From the NCBI GenBank assembly GCA_001797675.1, contig MGQB01000023.1, forward strand, positions 230,790-294,789: 64,000 nucleotides of DNA, written 5' to 3'. Numbering within the stretch: position 1 is the first letter of the stretch; each line of letters opens with the position of its first letter. Below are positions 8,672 through 17,390 of this stretch, one piece after another. Under the pieces are notes generated by a model. It was not told the origin of the DNA. It saw only the letters and a list, made by a program, of their open reading frames with translations, and did no database searches. A program made the position numbers and the translations under genes. This DNA comes from Deltaproteobacteria bacterium RBG_13_43_22 (GTDB lineage Bacteria; Desulfobacterota; RBG-13-43-22).

Positions 8672-8743
8672 ATCTGATGCCGGAGGTCGGCTATCAGATG
8701 TCGGAGGTCGGCCTTGTTTTTATCAGGCATCCGGTATCAGTTT
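8672..8743. repeat. Short tandem and inverted repeat
   Basis: Two direct units of about 20 bp, ATCTGATGCCGGAGGTCGGC (8672-8691) and a close copy starting at 8693, are followed by a partly inverted copy (GGCATCCGGTATCAG) that reaches the 3' end of nfeD. It fills the nfeD-slipin gap. Confidence 0.6.
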
Positions 8744-10179
8744 TTTCTTTTCACCTTCAACAATAGGTGCTCCAACTCCACCACCTCTACGATCTCACCG
8801 GGTTCGCAAATCTCATCGGACCTCGCATTCCAGATTTCTCCATGGACAAATACCTTGCCCGGATAATCCGGTGTAATCCTTTGGTGAACCCGACCGATTT
8901 CATTTAATAGGCCCTGGTCCCCGGTCTGGGGTTTCCTTCGATAAGCCTTAACCGCCAAGGCGATAACAAGAATAAAGAACCCGGAGATCACCAAAACCGT
9001 TGTAACCAGGACTTGAAGGGAAACCCCCATTTGCTCCTCCCCTGTTTTAAACAACATAAGAGAGCCGAGAGTTAAGGAAACGATGCCGGCTACGGTCAAT
9101 AAACCGTGGCTGATTACCTTGACCTCGGCAATAAAAAAGACAATGGCCAGAAGGATTAAAAGGACTCCGGCGTAATTGACCGGCAAGGTCTGAAGGGCGA
9201 AAAAGGCCAGGATCAGACAGATCCCGCCGACAACGCCGGGAAAAATTCCGCCGGGATGGACTAATTCAAAAAAAATCCCCATCATACCCAGCATCATCAA
9301 GACATAAGCGATATTAGGGTCACTGATGGTCCGAAGGATACGGTCGCGAAAATTTTCTTTTAGGTGAACAACCGGTAACCCCTTGGTTCGGATTATCTTG
9401 GGCTGTTTGGAGGTGGTCACCTGAAGGCCATCGGCCTTTTCCAACAGATCCGGCAGGTCCTTAGCGATCAGATCGACTACTTTGAGTTCTAAAGCCTTTT
9501 CCGCCGTGATGGATTCGCTTTTTAAAACCGCGCTTTCAACCCAATCGGCATTTCGTTTCCGTTGATCGGCGATACTGCGTACATAGGCTACCATGTCCTT
9601 TTCCACCTTTTGGACCATGGTTTTATCCAGGTCTTTGCCGCCAACATTGACCGGATGGGCAGCCCCGATATTGGTTCCCGGCGCCATCACCGCCAGATCA
9701 GCCGCCAGCACAATCATGACTCCGGCAGAAGCCGCCCTAGCCCCGCTGGGAGAAACGAAGACCAAAACCGGAATCGGGGTGTTTAAAAGTCCCTGGACAA
9801 TGGTTCTCATGGAAGAATCCAGTCCCCCCGGGGTATCCAGTTGGATCACCAAAGCAGAAGCCTTATCTTTTTCAGCTTTGCTGATGGACCGTGTGATAAA
9901 ATCAGCCACCGGAGGATTGATGGAACCGGCAATGGTAATGACGTAAATGGGCGGTTTTTCGGCGGCCTGAGCGAAAAAAACCAAAGACAATAAAAGTCCG
10001 AAAAAAAGAAGGCCTATAACGAAGGACGAAGGACGAGGGACGAAGGGCGCGGAAGGGTGGACGCGGAAGGGTGGACGATAGGTCGTCCCTCGCCCTAGCG
10101 AAGCGGTCGTCCTACATCCATCGTTAAAATTCCGCAATCCGCAATCCGCAATCCGCAATTTATTTTTCCAATTCATCAT
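8737..10179 (-). CDS. NfeD family membrane-bound serine protease (ClpP class)
   Basis: A 480-residue protein of NfeD1b type. It has a signal/membrane segment at about residues 53-72, a ClpP-like protease domain starting PPIYVITIAGSINPP with the nucleophile region ARAASAGVMIVLAAD, about four membrane helices (residues about 285-400), and a C-terminal OB-fold NfeD domain (GKVFVHGEIWNARSDE). The partner slipin gene follows. The odd part is the N-terminus: about 50 residues before the hydrophobic segment are encoded by repetitive DNA (10017-10160), with no ATG or GTG closer to the signal peptide. The start ATG overlaps the end of the UDG gene by 20 bp, suggesting translational coupling. Confidence 0.85.
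   Translation of the reverse strand: MMNWKNKLRIADCGLRNFNDGCRTTASLGRGTTYRPPFRVHPSAPFVPRPSSFVIGLLFFGLLLSLVFFAQAAEKPPIYVITIAGSINPPVADFITRSISKAEKDKASALVIQLDTPGGLDSSMRTIVQGLLNTPIPVLVFVSPSGARAASAGVMIVLAADLAVMAPGTNIGAAHPVNVGGKDLDKTMVQKVEKDMVAYVRSIADQRKRNADWVESAVLKSESITAEKALELKVVDLIAKDLPDLLEKADGLQVTTSKQPKIIRTKGLPVVHLKENFRDRILRTISDPNIAYVLMMLGMMGIFFELVHPGGIFPGVVGGICLILAFFALQTLPVNYAGVLLILLAIVFFIAEVKVISHGLLTVAGIVSLTLGSLMLFKTGEEQMGVSLQVLVTTVLVISGFFILVIALAVKAYRRKPQTGDQGLLNEIGRVHQRITPDYPGKVFVHGEIWNARSDEICEPGEIVEVVELEHLLLKVKRKN
10017..10160. repeat. Low-complexity repeats inside the 5' end of nfeD
   Basis: On the plus strand GAAGGACGAAGGACGAGGGA-type words (from 10020) and two GCGGAAGGGTGGACG units are followed by partly inverted TCGTCCCTCGCCC words, then by three GCAATCC units (10133-10160). 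On the minus strand these are translated as the extended N-terminus of NfeD. Confidence 0.65.
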
Positions 10180-10873
10180 ATTCCCGCCTGACCCTCTTCA
10201 GGTCTTCCCAGGCCTCTCTTTTGGCCCCAGGGTTTCTGAGCAGATAGGCCGGATGATAAGTGGCTATAAGCCGCCTGCCATTGACCTTCAATAACCGGCC
10301 TCGCAAATCTGAAATTTTTTTTTGAGTTCGAGTCATGGTCTGGGTTGCGCAACTCCCCAGAGTCACCAAGAGTTGTGGATTGATCAGACGAATCTCCTCC
10401 TCTAGAAATGGCCGACAGGCCTCTACCTCGTCTTCCAGGGGGGGTCGGTTCTCCGGAGGCCGGCACTTGACCACATTGGTAATATAGACTTCCTCACGGT
10501 TAAGATCAATAGCCTTAATCATTTTCGTCAACAGTTGCCCGGCCGGTCCGACAAAAGGCCGTCCCTGTTGATCTTCTTCAAACCCAGGACCTTCCCCGAT
10601 AAACATCAGACAGACCGGCAAAGATCCCTCTCCCGGCACGGCCTGGCGACGATGCCGGAATAGACGGCATTTTTGACAGCCTAAGATCACCCGGGATAAA
10701 GCCTGTAAAGACTCGATTGGGCCGGGATGGCGGTTGCTGGACTCCGATGTCTCCCGATTTTTTTTTGACCAGGGTAAAAACGGCCTCCCTCGGTCCTTTT
10801 GAAATTCAAGAAATTCTTTGAGTTGTTCTACGAACTGGCCAATGTTGGCTTGATCAGAACCGGCGACCATCAC
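10160..10873 (-). CDS. Type-4 uracil-DNA glycosylase (Fe-S)
   Basis: A 237-residue family 4 UDG. The core begins after about 60 residues of charged N-terminus: CQKCRLF supplies two cluster cysteines, motif A is GEGPGFEEDQQGRPFVG, two further cysteines lie in NVVKCRPP and EACRPF, and motif B is HPAYLLR. It removes uracil from DNA in base-excision repair. The start is GTG 10873 or, more likely, ATG 10870, immediately after the coaBC stop; its 3' end overlaps nfeD. The gene therefore belongs to a coaBC-udg-nfeD-slipin run. Confidence 0.9.
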   Translation of the reverse strand: MMVAGSDQANIGQFVEQLKEFLEFQKDRGRPFLPWSKKNRETSESSNRHPGPIESLQALSRVILGCQKCRLFRHRRQAVPGEGSLPVCLMFIGEGPGFEEDQQGRPFVGPAGQLLTKMIKAIDLNREEVYITNVVKCRPPENRPPLEDEVEACRPFLEEEIRLINPQLLVTLGSCATQTMTRTQKKISDLRGRLLKVNGRRLIATYHPAYLLRNPGAKREAWEDLKRVRREYDELEK

Positions 10874-12090
10874 TATTTTTTGGGTTTCTTCTTTTTCTGG
10901 TTGATAATACTATCAAAAATAAGCCCGGCGACTTCATCTTTGAGCATAACCGGCAAAGATTTGGTTTTTCCGTCGGGAAAAAGGAAAAGGACCTGATTCG
11001 TGTCCCAGCCGAAACCGGCATCCGGTTTTCCAATCGGATTGGCCACAATCAGATCCAGATTTTTTTCTTTCAGTTTTTGCAGGGCATTTTGGATAAGATC
11101 GTCGGTTTCAGCGGCGAAACCCACCAGGAATTGATTTTTTTTCTTTTGCCCCAGACGCCGAAGGATATCCGGATTTTGGATCAGGTTCAAATGGAGGGTG
11201 GCCTGCCCATTCTTTTTGATCTTGTGCGGAGTCACCTCTTGAGGGCGATAATCGGAAACGGCTGCAGCCTTAATGACAATGGTGGATGCCGGAAAGGCCC
11301 TTAAAACCTCTTTTTCCATTTCCAGGGCCGAGGTTACCCGAATGGTTGAAATGCCGGGCACCGACTCCAGATGGGTCGGTCCGGAGATCAAGGTGACTTG
11401 GGCACCCCTGCGCTTAGCCACCCGAGCCAGGGAAAAGCCCATCTTACCGGTCGAAGGGTTGGTAACGAATCGTACCGGGTCTATGGCCTCCCAGGTACAG
11501 CCGGCCGTAATAAGGACTTTTTCCCCTTTCAGGTCCTGAGGAGAAAGCAGGCCAAGGACCTCTTCGATGATGATCTCTGGATCCGGCAAGCGTCCCGGTC
11601 CTGTTTGTCCGCAAGCCAGGGGCCCGGCAGAGGGTTCCAAGACCTGATACCCGAATCCCTTTAACCGGTTAATATTGGCTTGGACAATGGAATTTTCATA
11701 CATCCGGACATTCATGGCCGGACAAAACAGTTTGGGGGACGGACAAGCCAAAAGAAAAGTGGAAATCAGATCATCCGCCAGGCCATGGGCGGCCTTGGCG
11801 ATCAGATTGGCTGTAGCCGGTGCCAGGACAATCAAATCCGCCCACCCGGCCAACTGGATATGATCCATGGCCCCAGGACGATAAGAATCAAAAAGGTCGG
11901 TGTAAACCCCATAAGGGGTCAAGGCCTGAAAAGTCAAAGGCGTGATAAAACGCTGGGCATTCCGGGTCAGGATCACCGCCACCTGGGCTTCTCCATCAGA
12001 AAGACGGCGAAGCAGTTCAACGGCTTTATAAGCGGCTATCCCGCCGCTGATCCCTAAAACGATATGTTTTTCTTTAAGAATAGAACTCAT
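10873..12090 (-). CDS. coaBC: Phosphopantothenoylcysteine decarboxylase / phosphopantothenate-cysteine ligase
   Basis: A 405-residue bifunctional enzyme of coenzyme A biosynthesis. The N-terminal flavoprotein CoaC domain shows GISGGIAAYKAVELLRRL, the active-site His in DHIQLAGWADLIVLAPATAN (around residue 77) and the CPAMN motif. The C-terminal CoaB domain starts near residue 185 with EKVLITAGCTWEAIDPVRFV and has the NPSTGKMG nucleotide-binding motif and a KIKKN motif. Length and domain order are standard. The downstream udg gene begins at its stop codon. Confidence 0.95.
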   Translation of the reverse strand: MSSILKEKHIVLGISGGIAAYKAVELLRRLSDGEAQVAVILTRNAQRFITPLTFQALTPYGVYTDLFDSYRPGAMDHIQLAGWADLIVLAPATANLIAKAAHGLADDLISTFLLACPSPKLFCPAMNVRMYENSIVQANINRLKGFGYQVLEPSAGPLACGQTGPGRLPDPEIIIEEVLGLLSPQDLKGEKVLITAGCTWEAIDPVRFVTNPSTGKMGFSLARVAKRRGAQVTLISGPTHLESVPGISTIRVTSALEMEKEVLRAFPASTIVIKAAAVSDYRPQEVTPHKIKKNGQATLHLNLIQNPDILRRLGQKKKNQFLVGFAAETDDLIQNALQKLKEKNLDLIVANPIGKPDAGFGWDTNQVLFLFPDGKTKSLPVMLKDEVAGLIFDSIINQKKKKPKK

Positions 12091-12205
12091 CAGGATTTAT
12101 CTTTTCCCATCGTCTTAGGTGCCTCGTACCGCGAACATCGGACCTCGCCTATCGTTTTTCCCACACTTAAACGAACGGCGATATACGAAGCACATAATAA
12201 TATTT

Positions 12206-12694
12206 CTACTGTCCATCTTGGGAAGGAATATTCCAAACCTCTACATGGGTATTGAACATGGTTTCTTCTATGATAATCAAACTGCGTTTATTCTTCTTTT
12301 CGAAAAGCAGGATCGTTTTCGGAGACAGCTTGAAATTTCCCTTACTAATCCAATTGTCCTTAACCATGCTGTCTTTAAAAAAATTAACCAGGGATTTAAC
12401 CTCGACATAACCATTCAGCACTAAGACCCCGGCCACATAGGTGGGGGCTTGAAAAATCTTGGTATTCGCAGCATCCAATTTAAGTTCATTAGGGATTTGA
12501 ATATCCTCAAAATCATAGTATCTGGCATCCGGACGATCCAACTTTTTACCGACCTGGGTCTGTGGGGCCACAAGCGAAGAGGAAGATTCCTTCTTTTGTT
12601 CCTGCAGGACACTGCCACAACCCAGCATGAGCCCCATCAAGCCAAAACAAACGATCCCCCACCCCAATATCTTGAAATTCTTTCTGAAAATCAT
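12206..12694 (-). CDS. Predicted lipoprotein, conserved deltaproteobacterial type
   Basis: A 162-residue protein. A lipoprotein signal (IVCFGLMGLMLGC, Cys at about residue 26) is followed by a Ser/Gln-rich linker and a compact domain starting DARYYDFEDIQIPNELKLD. ATG 12694 is chosen over an upstream in-frame ATG because GGAG lies eight bases before it and the signal peptide then has normal length. The domain has a regular alternation suggesting a small alpha/beta fold with a C-terminal strand (VEVWNIPSQ). I do not recognise a named family, and no function can be assigned. Confidence 0.65.
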   Translation of the reverse strand: MIFRKNFKILGWGIVCFGLMGLMLGCGSVLQEQKKESSSSLVAPQTQVGKKLDRPDARYYDFEDIQIPNELKLDAANTKIFQAPTYVAGVLVLNGYVEVKSLVNFFKDSMVKDNWISKGNFKLSPKTILLFEKKNKRSLIIIEETMFNTHVEVWNIPSQDGQ

Positions 12695-12870
12695 AGCCCG
12701 GCTCCTTTCCTTTTTTAATGACTGCTTAATAAGAATTATCATCCCTATCCATTTAAGTCAAGAAAAACCAGAATAATAGAGGGTTCATGGTATAAAGTTA
12801 AAGGTCCAAGGAAAAACCCTGTCATAATCATTGTGCACCTTAACTTCGTAGAACTCTTGATTCCAATTTT

Positions 12871-13515
12871 CTACCAGGTCAATCCGTGAATTACCCCATG
12901 ACAACGGCAGGCGGTAGCCACAAAAAAAGGGGGCGAAGCTTCCTGGGCCAGGTTTTGTATCTTTCTTAATTCCTTAAAAGCATACCCTCCTATCCCGGGT
13001 GCTATTTGCCGGCTTTCAATGACCGCCAAGGTCCCCTTCGAAAATGGTTGATCCGCTATGAATTTCCAGAGTGGAACAGCCCTTTCGGCCTTGGTTTTGA
13101 AACAGAAACGAATTGGGGCTGGACAATTTTCAGGACAGACAAAGTCGGCATAACTTAAAAAGAGGCCTTTCCGGTGAATTTGACGAAAAGGCAAATCCAC
13201 ACCAAGATCTGGAGGCGGCCATACGGATTTAGGTCTTTGCGGGGTCTTTAAATTTAAGTTCAACCAACTCCAGGCCAGGTGAATCGGCAGGGTGGGAATG
13301 ACCCAATCTTCATCCCTAATCCACGTTTGATATTCCGATAAAAATTGAGGGCCGTCGGCCAAAACCCGAATCCCTTCCGGTAAAGTCTCCTGATTGATAA
13401 AAACTTCCGACCGGGAATCAATCATCCAGATCCGGGCTTTCCCCCACCGTTGAACCACCTGGTCCAGGGCCAGTTTTCCAAATTTTCCGAATCCGACAAT
13501 AAAAACCTGCATCAA
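12871..13515 (-). CDS. Uncharacterised protein with Rossmann-like N-terminus
   Basis: A 214-residue protein beginning MQVFIVGFGKFGKLAL, a dinucleotide-binding (GxGxxG-like) pattern similar to TrkA-N domains. After the first ~45 residues the similarity is lost. The C-terminal part has several cysteines (FVCPENCPAPIRFC and ATACRCHG) that could bind a metal. It overlaps the upstream glycosidase gene by four bases, so the two are co-translated. Function unknown. Confidence 0.5.
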   Translation of the reverse strand: MMQVFIVGFGKFGKLALDQVVQRWGKARIWMIDSRSEVFINQETLPEGIRVLADGPQFLSEYQTWIRDEDWVIPTLPIHLAWSWLNLNLKTPQRPKSVWPPPDLGVDLPFRQIHRKGLFLSYADFVCPENCPAPIRFCFKTKAERAVPLWKFIADQPFSKGTLAVIESRQIAPGIGGYAFKELRKIQNLAQEASPPFFVATACRCHGVIHGLTW

Positions 13516-14354
13516 GGACGGCCTCTCGGGAAAATACCGATCACCGAAGGAATCCGAACCGGTTCCGGGGTAAAAAGACGGGAGGGTTCGTTTCCCTCCA
13601 CATAACCGGTGAAAAGATATTTAAACCCTTTGATCTGAATCAACATTTGGGTGCGAAACCCTCCATCCAGATTCAAAATAAACTCGAACCCAAAGGGTGA
13701 TTCTTTTAAATAATTTCCCAAATTATAGAGCGTAAAAAAGGGCTTCTCGGTAATTAAAATATAAATATTTCCGGATCGATCTTGGGCTAGGGCCGTTCTG
13801 TTGGCCTGAAAACTGCTTGGATTTACCCGGACCTGCCCCTTTGAATCCAATAGAATAGGAAAGGACTGAATCCCTTGATCGTAAAAGGAAATCTTCTCTT
13901 CGCTGGTACTGTCTTTCAAATCAATCAAGGTCGCTTTGAGATGGGACTCATAACCTTTCTTAGGTTCGGCCAAAAACATTCCTTTCATGTGTCGGTTCTT
14001 GAAAGGTCCCCAAGAGGTCCCATTCACCAGGATTCTCCCGGCCGGCAAAAAATTTTCCCGATAAAATCCGCCGTTACATACGACGGTCGCCCCAGTACTT
14101 TGTTGCCATTCTCGGATCGTTTTGGGTTCCCGGTTAAAAAAAACCCGGAAAGACCAAACCTCAGGGTTTATGCGCAATATGGCAATGGTATCCACTGCGG
14201 CATGTTGAGAACGGACCTCCCAGCGGAGAAAAGAAAGACCGGGGGAAAGGGTCTGCCAGTAAACCGGTGCTGGATTGGGTTTATCCTGCCCCCATAGGCC
14301 GGAAGGGAAAAAAAATAAAAGGGAAGCGAGTAATAGGGCTCTACTGAGTTTCAT
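13512..14354 (-). CDS. Phosphodiester glycosidase (NAGPA) family protein, secreted
   Basis: A 280-residue exported protein. A signal peptide (ALLLASLLFFFPSGLWG) is followed by a domain with ATVVCNGGFYRENFLPAG, NGTSWGPF and a C-terminal LNLDGGFRTQMLIQ block, the signature of the NAGPA/DUF2233 family that includes N-acetylglucosamine-1-phosphodiester alpha-N-acetylglucosaminidase. It probably acts on a cell-envelope polysaccharide or glycan phosphodiester. ATG 14354 is preferred over an upstream TTG at 14375 because it places the signal peptide at the N-terminus. Two tRNA genes lie just upstream on the same strand. Confidence 0.75.
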   Translation of the reverse strand: MKLSRALLLASLLFFFPSGLWGQDKPNPAPVYWQTLSPGLSFLRWEVRSQHAAVDTIAILRINPEVWSFRVFFNREPKTIREWQQSTGATVVCNGGFYRENFLPAGRILVNGTSWGPFKNRHMKGMFLAEPKKGYESHLKATLIDLKDSTSEEKISFYDQGIQSFPILLDSKGQVRVNPSSFQANRTALAQDRSGNIYILITEKPFFTLYNLGNYLKESPFGFEFILNLDGGFRTQMLIQIKGFKYLFTGYVEGNEPSRLFTPEPVRIPSVIGIFPRGRP

Positions 14355-14386
14355 GTTGCCAAGGCAGGTAAACAATGAATTTAAAA

Positions 14387-14462
14387 TGGAGGCGGCAACC
14401 GGACTCGAACCGGTGAATAACGGTTTTGCAGACCGCTGCCTTAGCCACTTGGCTATGCCGCC
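14387..14462 (-). tRNA. tRNA-Cys (anticodon GCA)
   Basis: A 76-base cloverleaf on the minus strand. Acceptor stem GGCGGCA pairs with TGCCGCC, the anticodon loop reads CTGCAAA (GCA), the T loop is GGTTCGAGTCC and the 3' CCA is encoded at 14387-14389. It lies 22 bp downstream of tRNA-Gly, so the two are one transcript. Confidence 0.93.
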
Positions 14463-14484
14463 TTTCAGATGGGTATCCTCTTTT

Positions 14485-14559
<75 letters not shown>

Positions 14560-14569
14560 CCAAACTTTA

Positions 14570-14598
14570 AAAATACTCGAAAGGAGAGTTTTTGTCAA
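14570..14598 (-). promoter_or_regulatory. Sigma-70-type promoter for the tRNA-Gly/tRNA-Cys unit
   Basis: Read on the minus strand: TTGACA (14598-14593), a 17-base spacer, and TATTTT (14575-14570). The tRNA-Gly 5' end lies 11 bases further on. Confidence 0.6.
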
Positions 14599-14615
14599 AG
14601 GAAAAAAATATTTTT

Positions 14616-15467
14616 TTAATCAAACCAACGTACCTTTAACCAGGAAATAAGAAACAAAATACAACCGATTAAAATGGCACTGGCCCCGGCCGGTGTATCC
14701 CAATAGAAGGAGAACAGGATACCGGCAATTCCGGAGGTCAGGGCGGAAATCAGGGCGATCCAGAATAAGCTGGAAATTCCCCCAGCCAGGTTCCTGGCCG
14801 TGGCGGCCGGTACCACCAGCATGGCTGTAACCAGAAATAGTCCGATGGCCCGAATACTGAAGGTAACCACCACGGCCAGAATAAGGGAAAAACCATATTC
14901 CAATAATGTTACAGGAATACCTCGGGATGCCGCCAGGTGATGATTTAGGCTAAGTAAGAACAATCGATTAAACAAAAAACCCATTATGATAAAAACCAGG
15001 ATCCCGATTATCAGCAAAAGGAATAATTCTACATCGCTGATGGCCAAAACGGTCCCATAGAGATAGGCCTCCAGATTGCGGGTTTCTTTTTGGGCATAAA
15101 GGATCGTAATCCCTAGAGCCACAGTAGCCGAAAGAATAACGCTGATCACCGTGTCCGAGGACAAATCCGATCGGCCTTTTAACAGGGTGATACTCAAACC
15201 GGCCAGTATCCCAAAACCGATCAAGGTCATTGATGGATTCACTCCCAAGAGGACACCCAAAGCCACGCCGGCGAAAGTGGAATGGCTGATGGCATCGGAA
15301 AAAAAGGCCATACGGAAATTAACGACATGGACCCCCAAAACAGCGCACAAAGGGGCAATGATCAACATGGCCCCAATCGCCCGCCAGACAAAATCAAATT
15401 GGGCCCATTCAAAAGGGATCGTCGCCTGCAGAAAGGAATAGAGATATTGAAAAAAGGGTTCCATCAT
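14616..15467 (-). CDS. znuB: Zinc/manganese ABC transporter permease (ZnuB type)
   Basis: A 283-residue integral membrane protein with about eight hydrophobic helices. It has the family-typical SDAISHSTFAGVALG (residues about 57-71) and FLVTAMLVVPAATARNLA (about 205-222) segments. It forms the membrane channel with ZnuC. Its start codon follows directly on the znuC stop, so the two are co-translated. Metal specificity is inferred from ZnuA. Confidence 0.85.
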   Translation of the reverse strand: MMEPFFQYLYSFLQATIPFEWAQFDFVWRAIGAMLIIAPLCAVLGVHVVNFRMAFFSDAISHSTFAGVALGVLLGVNPSMTLIGFGILAGLSITLLKGRSDLSSDTVISVILSATVALGITILYAQKETRNLEAYLYGTVLAISDVELFLLLIIGILVFIIMGFLFNRLFLLSLNHHLAASRGIPVTLLEYGFSLILAVVVTFSIRAIGLFLVTAMLVVPAATARNLAGGISSLFWIALISALTSGIAGILFSFYWDTPAGASAILIGCILFLISWLKVRWFD

Positions 15468-16247
15468 TCAGGGTTTCATGTCCTGTTGAGATTGATGAGG
15501 ACCATGATTGTGTGGATATATTTGAATATGCAATCCGAAGGTCTTTAACAAATTTTCCTCGGTCAGGGTGTTCAACCCTCCGGAACATCGGACCGTCTTA
15601 TTTAAACAAATCACATGTTGGGCGTGATTGGAAACCACAGAAAGGTCATGAGAGATCAAGATAACGGTCAGGTTGGCTTGATTTTGAATATCGGAAAGCA
15701 GGTCACAAAACAGTTGTTCTCCCGGGGCGTCAATTCCCGCCGTAGGCTCATCTAAAAGCAGAATAGAAGGATTCCCCTCTAAAGCCATAGCTAACAAGAC
15801 CCGTTGCAATTCCCCTCCGGAGAGTTTGCCGATAAACCGGTTTTTTAATCCCTCGGCCCCTACCCTTTCCAGTCCGACACGCACATGATCTTTGATTTTT
15901 TGTTTTTTTCCCAACCAGAGGGCCTTTTTGCTGATCGAGGTGGTCATCAGATCTTCAACGGTACAAGGCAGGCCCCGGTCGAAATCCAAGTGCTGGGGCA
16001 CATAACCAATGGATGGGCGCCCCTGTTCAAAAAAAGGAAAATCAATGCGTCCGGTATAAGGAACCAATCCGAGGATGGCCAGGAGCAGCGTCGTCTTTCC
16101 GGCCCCGTTTGGTCCGATAATGGCCGTCGTCTGGCCGGCCGGTATGGAGCAATAGACCTCCATCAGGATATCGATCTTACGAAGACAAACACCCAGATTG
16201 ATGATTTCAACGGCGGTTTTGAGAGGGAAGGACCGATCTTGATTCAT
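15468..16247 (-). CDS. znuC: Zinc/manganese ABC transporter ATP-binding protein (ZnuC type)
   Basis: A 259-residue ABC ATPase. Walker A is GPNGAGKTT (about residue 43), the signature motif LSGGELQRV, Walker B ILLLDEPTAGID and the switch His in LISHDLSVV. The metal-family GYVPQHLDFDRGLPCTVEDL segment sits after Walker A. It powers uptake through ZnuB. It lies 136 bp after znuA, with a possible attenuating hairpin in between. Confidence 0.85.
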   Translation of the reverse strand: MNQDRSFPLKTAVEIINLGVCLRKIDILMEVYCSIPAGQTTAIIGPNGAGKTTLLLAILGLVPYTGRIDFPFFEQGRPSIGYVPQHLDFDRGLPCTVEDLMTTSISKKALWLGKKQKIKDHVRVGLERVGAEGLKNRFIGKLSGGELQRVLLAMALEGNPSILLLDEPTAGIDAPGEQLFCDLLSDIQNQANLTVILISHDLSVVSNHAQHVICLNKTVRCSGGLNTLTEENLLKTFGLHIQIYPHNHGPHQSQQDMKP

Positions 16248-16316
16248 AATAAGCGTTCTGTGCTTTCAGTCCTTTCAGATCTTGAAATCGGGAGCGAGGA
16301 GTCAGGATAAAAAATA

Positions 16317-16356
16317 CAAAAAAAGGTAAAAATAGTCCGGCTTTTAATTGCTGGAC
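16317..16356 (-). terminator. Possible terminator or attenuator between znuA and znuC
   Basis: On the minus strand GTCCAGC, an 8-base A/T-rich loop and GCCGGAC form a stem with one mismatch, followed by TATTTTTACCTTTTTT. It could reduce read-through from znuA into znuCB. Confidence 0.4.
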
Positions 16357-16383
16357 GGAAAAGATTTATTTCATAATGCATAC

Positions 16384-17346
16384 TCATTTTAATGCCTTTT
16401 TAAGGACTTCCAGATTTTTCCTCATACTCATTTCATAGGTGTCCGCTGCCGGTATCCCGGTAGCCACCGGATCCAGTTCAAAAAATGGCACCCCCGATTC
16501 CCTGGAAAGGGCCTTTACAACCTTATTGGAATATTGGGGTTCTGAAAATATGGCTGCCGCTCGTTGCTCTTTAAGTAGGTTGATCAATCGAGCCATCTCC
16601 TTGGGAGATGGTTCCGTCCCCGGATGGGATTCCACAACCCCGATGAGCGTGAGTCCGATATCCCGGGTCAGATAGGCGAGAATATCATGAAAGGCCAGGC
16701 ATTTTTTATTCTTAGCTCGAGAAATCCATTCTTTCATTTCCCGAGCCAGATCTTCCAGTTTTTTTCCATACTCCCCGGCCTGAAAACGATATTCCCGGGC
16801 ATGACCAGGGTCTTGAAGGGCCAATGCCTCGGCAATGGTCTTTACCATGACGGCCGCAGCTTTTGGACTGACCCAGGCGTGTCCATTGATTGCCCCATCC
16901 TGGGGTTGATCTGCTTTGATCTTATGGTTTTTTACATAGGACCGGGTCTGGGCAGGACGATTGAGGATAGGTTCCACTTGCCCGGCCGCCAGAAGAACCC
17001 GGGCCTTAAACTTGTTCTTTCTTAAGGTTTTATCGATAAACTCTTCCAACCCCAACCCGTTGGCTATAATAAGATCAGCCAGTGATAATTTTATTAAATC
17101 GCTTGGGGTTAGATCGTAATTATGGGGACAACCCTGATGCGGAGGTAAAAGCAGTTTCACCTCAATGCCCGGGATTCGACCGACCACATTGAGGGTCAGA
17201 ATATATACCGGCAGGATAGTACAGACCACCCGTAAAGGCCTTCCCGTATCTTTGGCATTAAGGGAAAGGGGGGCGGTTATCCCGGTAAAGAAAAAAACAA
17301 CTCCGGCAACAAAAGGAACTATTTTTTGCATAAGGTTCATTTTCAA
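16384..17346 (-). CDS. znuA: Zinc/manganese-binding ABC transporter lipid-free periplasmic protein (ZnuA type)
   Basis: A 320-residue periplasmic metal-binding protein with a signal peptide at residues about 8-30. The three metal-binding His are visible in PHNYDLTPSD, NGHAWVSPK and LAFHDIL, with the C-terminal acidic ligand in ELDPVA. There is no His-rich loop of the kind seen in many zinc-specific ZnuA proteins, so manganese or broader specificity is possible. It is the first gene of the transporter unit; no clear Zur operator was found upstream (17347-17390). Confidence 0.85.
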   Translation of the reverse strand: MKMNLMQKIVPFVAGVVFFFTGITAPLSLNAKDTGRPLRVVCTILPVYILTLNVVGRIPGIEVKLLLPPHQGCPHNYDLTPSDLIKLSLADLIIANGLGLEEFIDKTLRKNKFKARVLLAAGQVEPILNRPAQTRSYVKNHKIKADQPQDGAINGHAWVSPKAAAVMVKTIAEALALQDPGHAREYRFQAGEYGKKLEDLAREMKEWISRAKNKKCLAFHDILAYLTRDIGLTLIGVVESHPGTEPSPKEMARLINLLKEQRAAAIFSEPQYSNKVVKALSRESGVPFFELDPVATGIPAADTYEMSMRKNLEVLKKALK

Positions 17347-17390
17347 CGGCTAATTTCTCACTTGCAGGACGGATATAAAATTACTAAGAT

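Noticed and set aside
17347..17390. Zur operator before znuA
   Set aside because: No convincing palindrome of the known Zur type in the 44 bp between the divergent starts.
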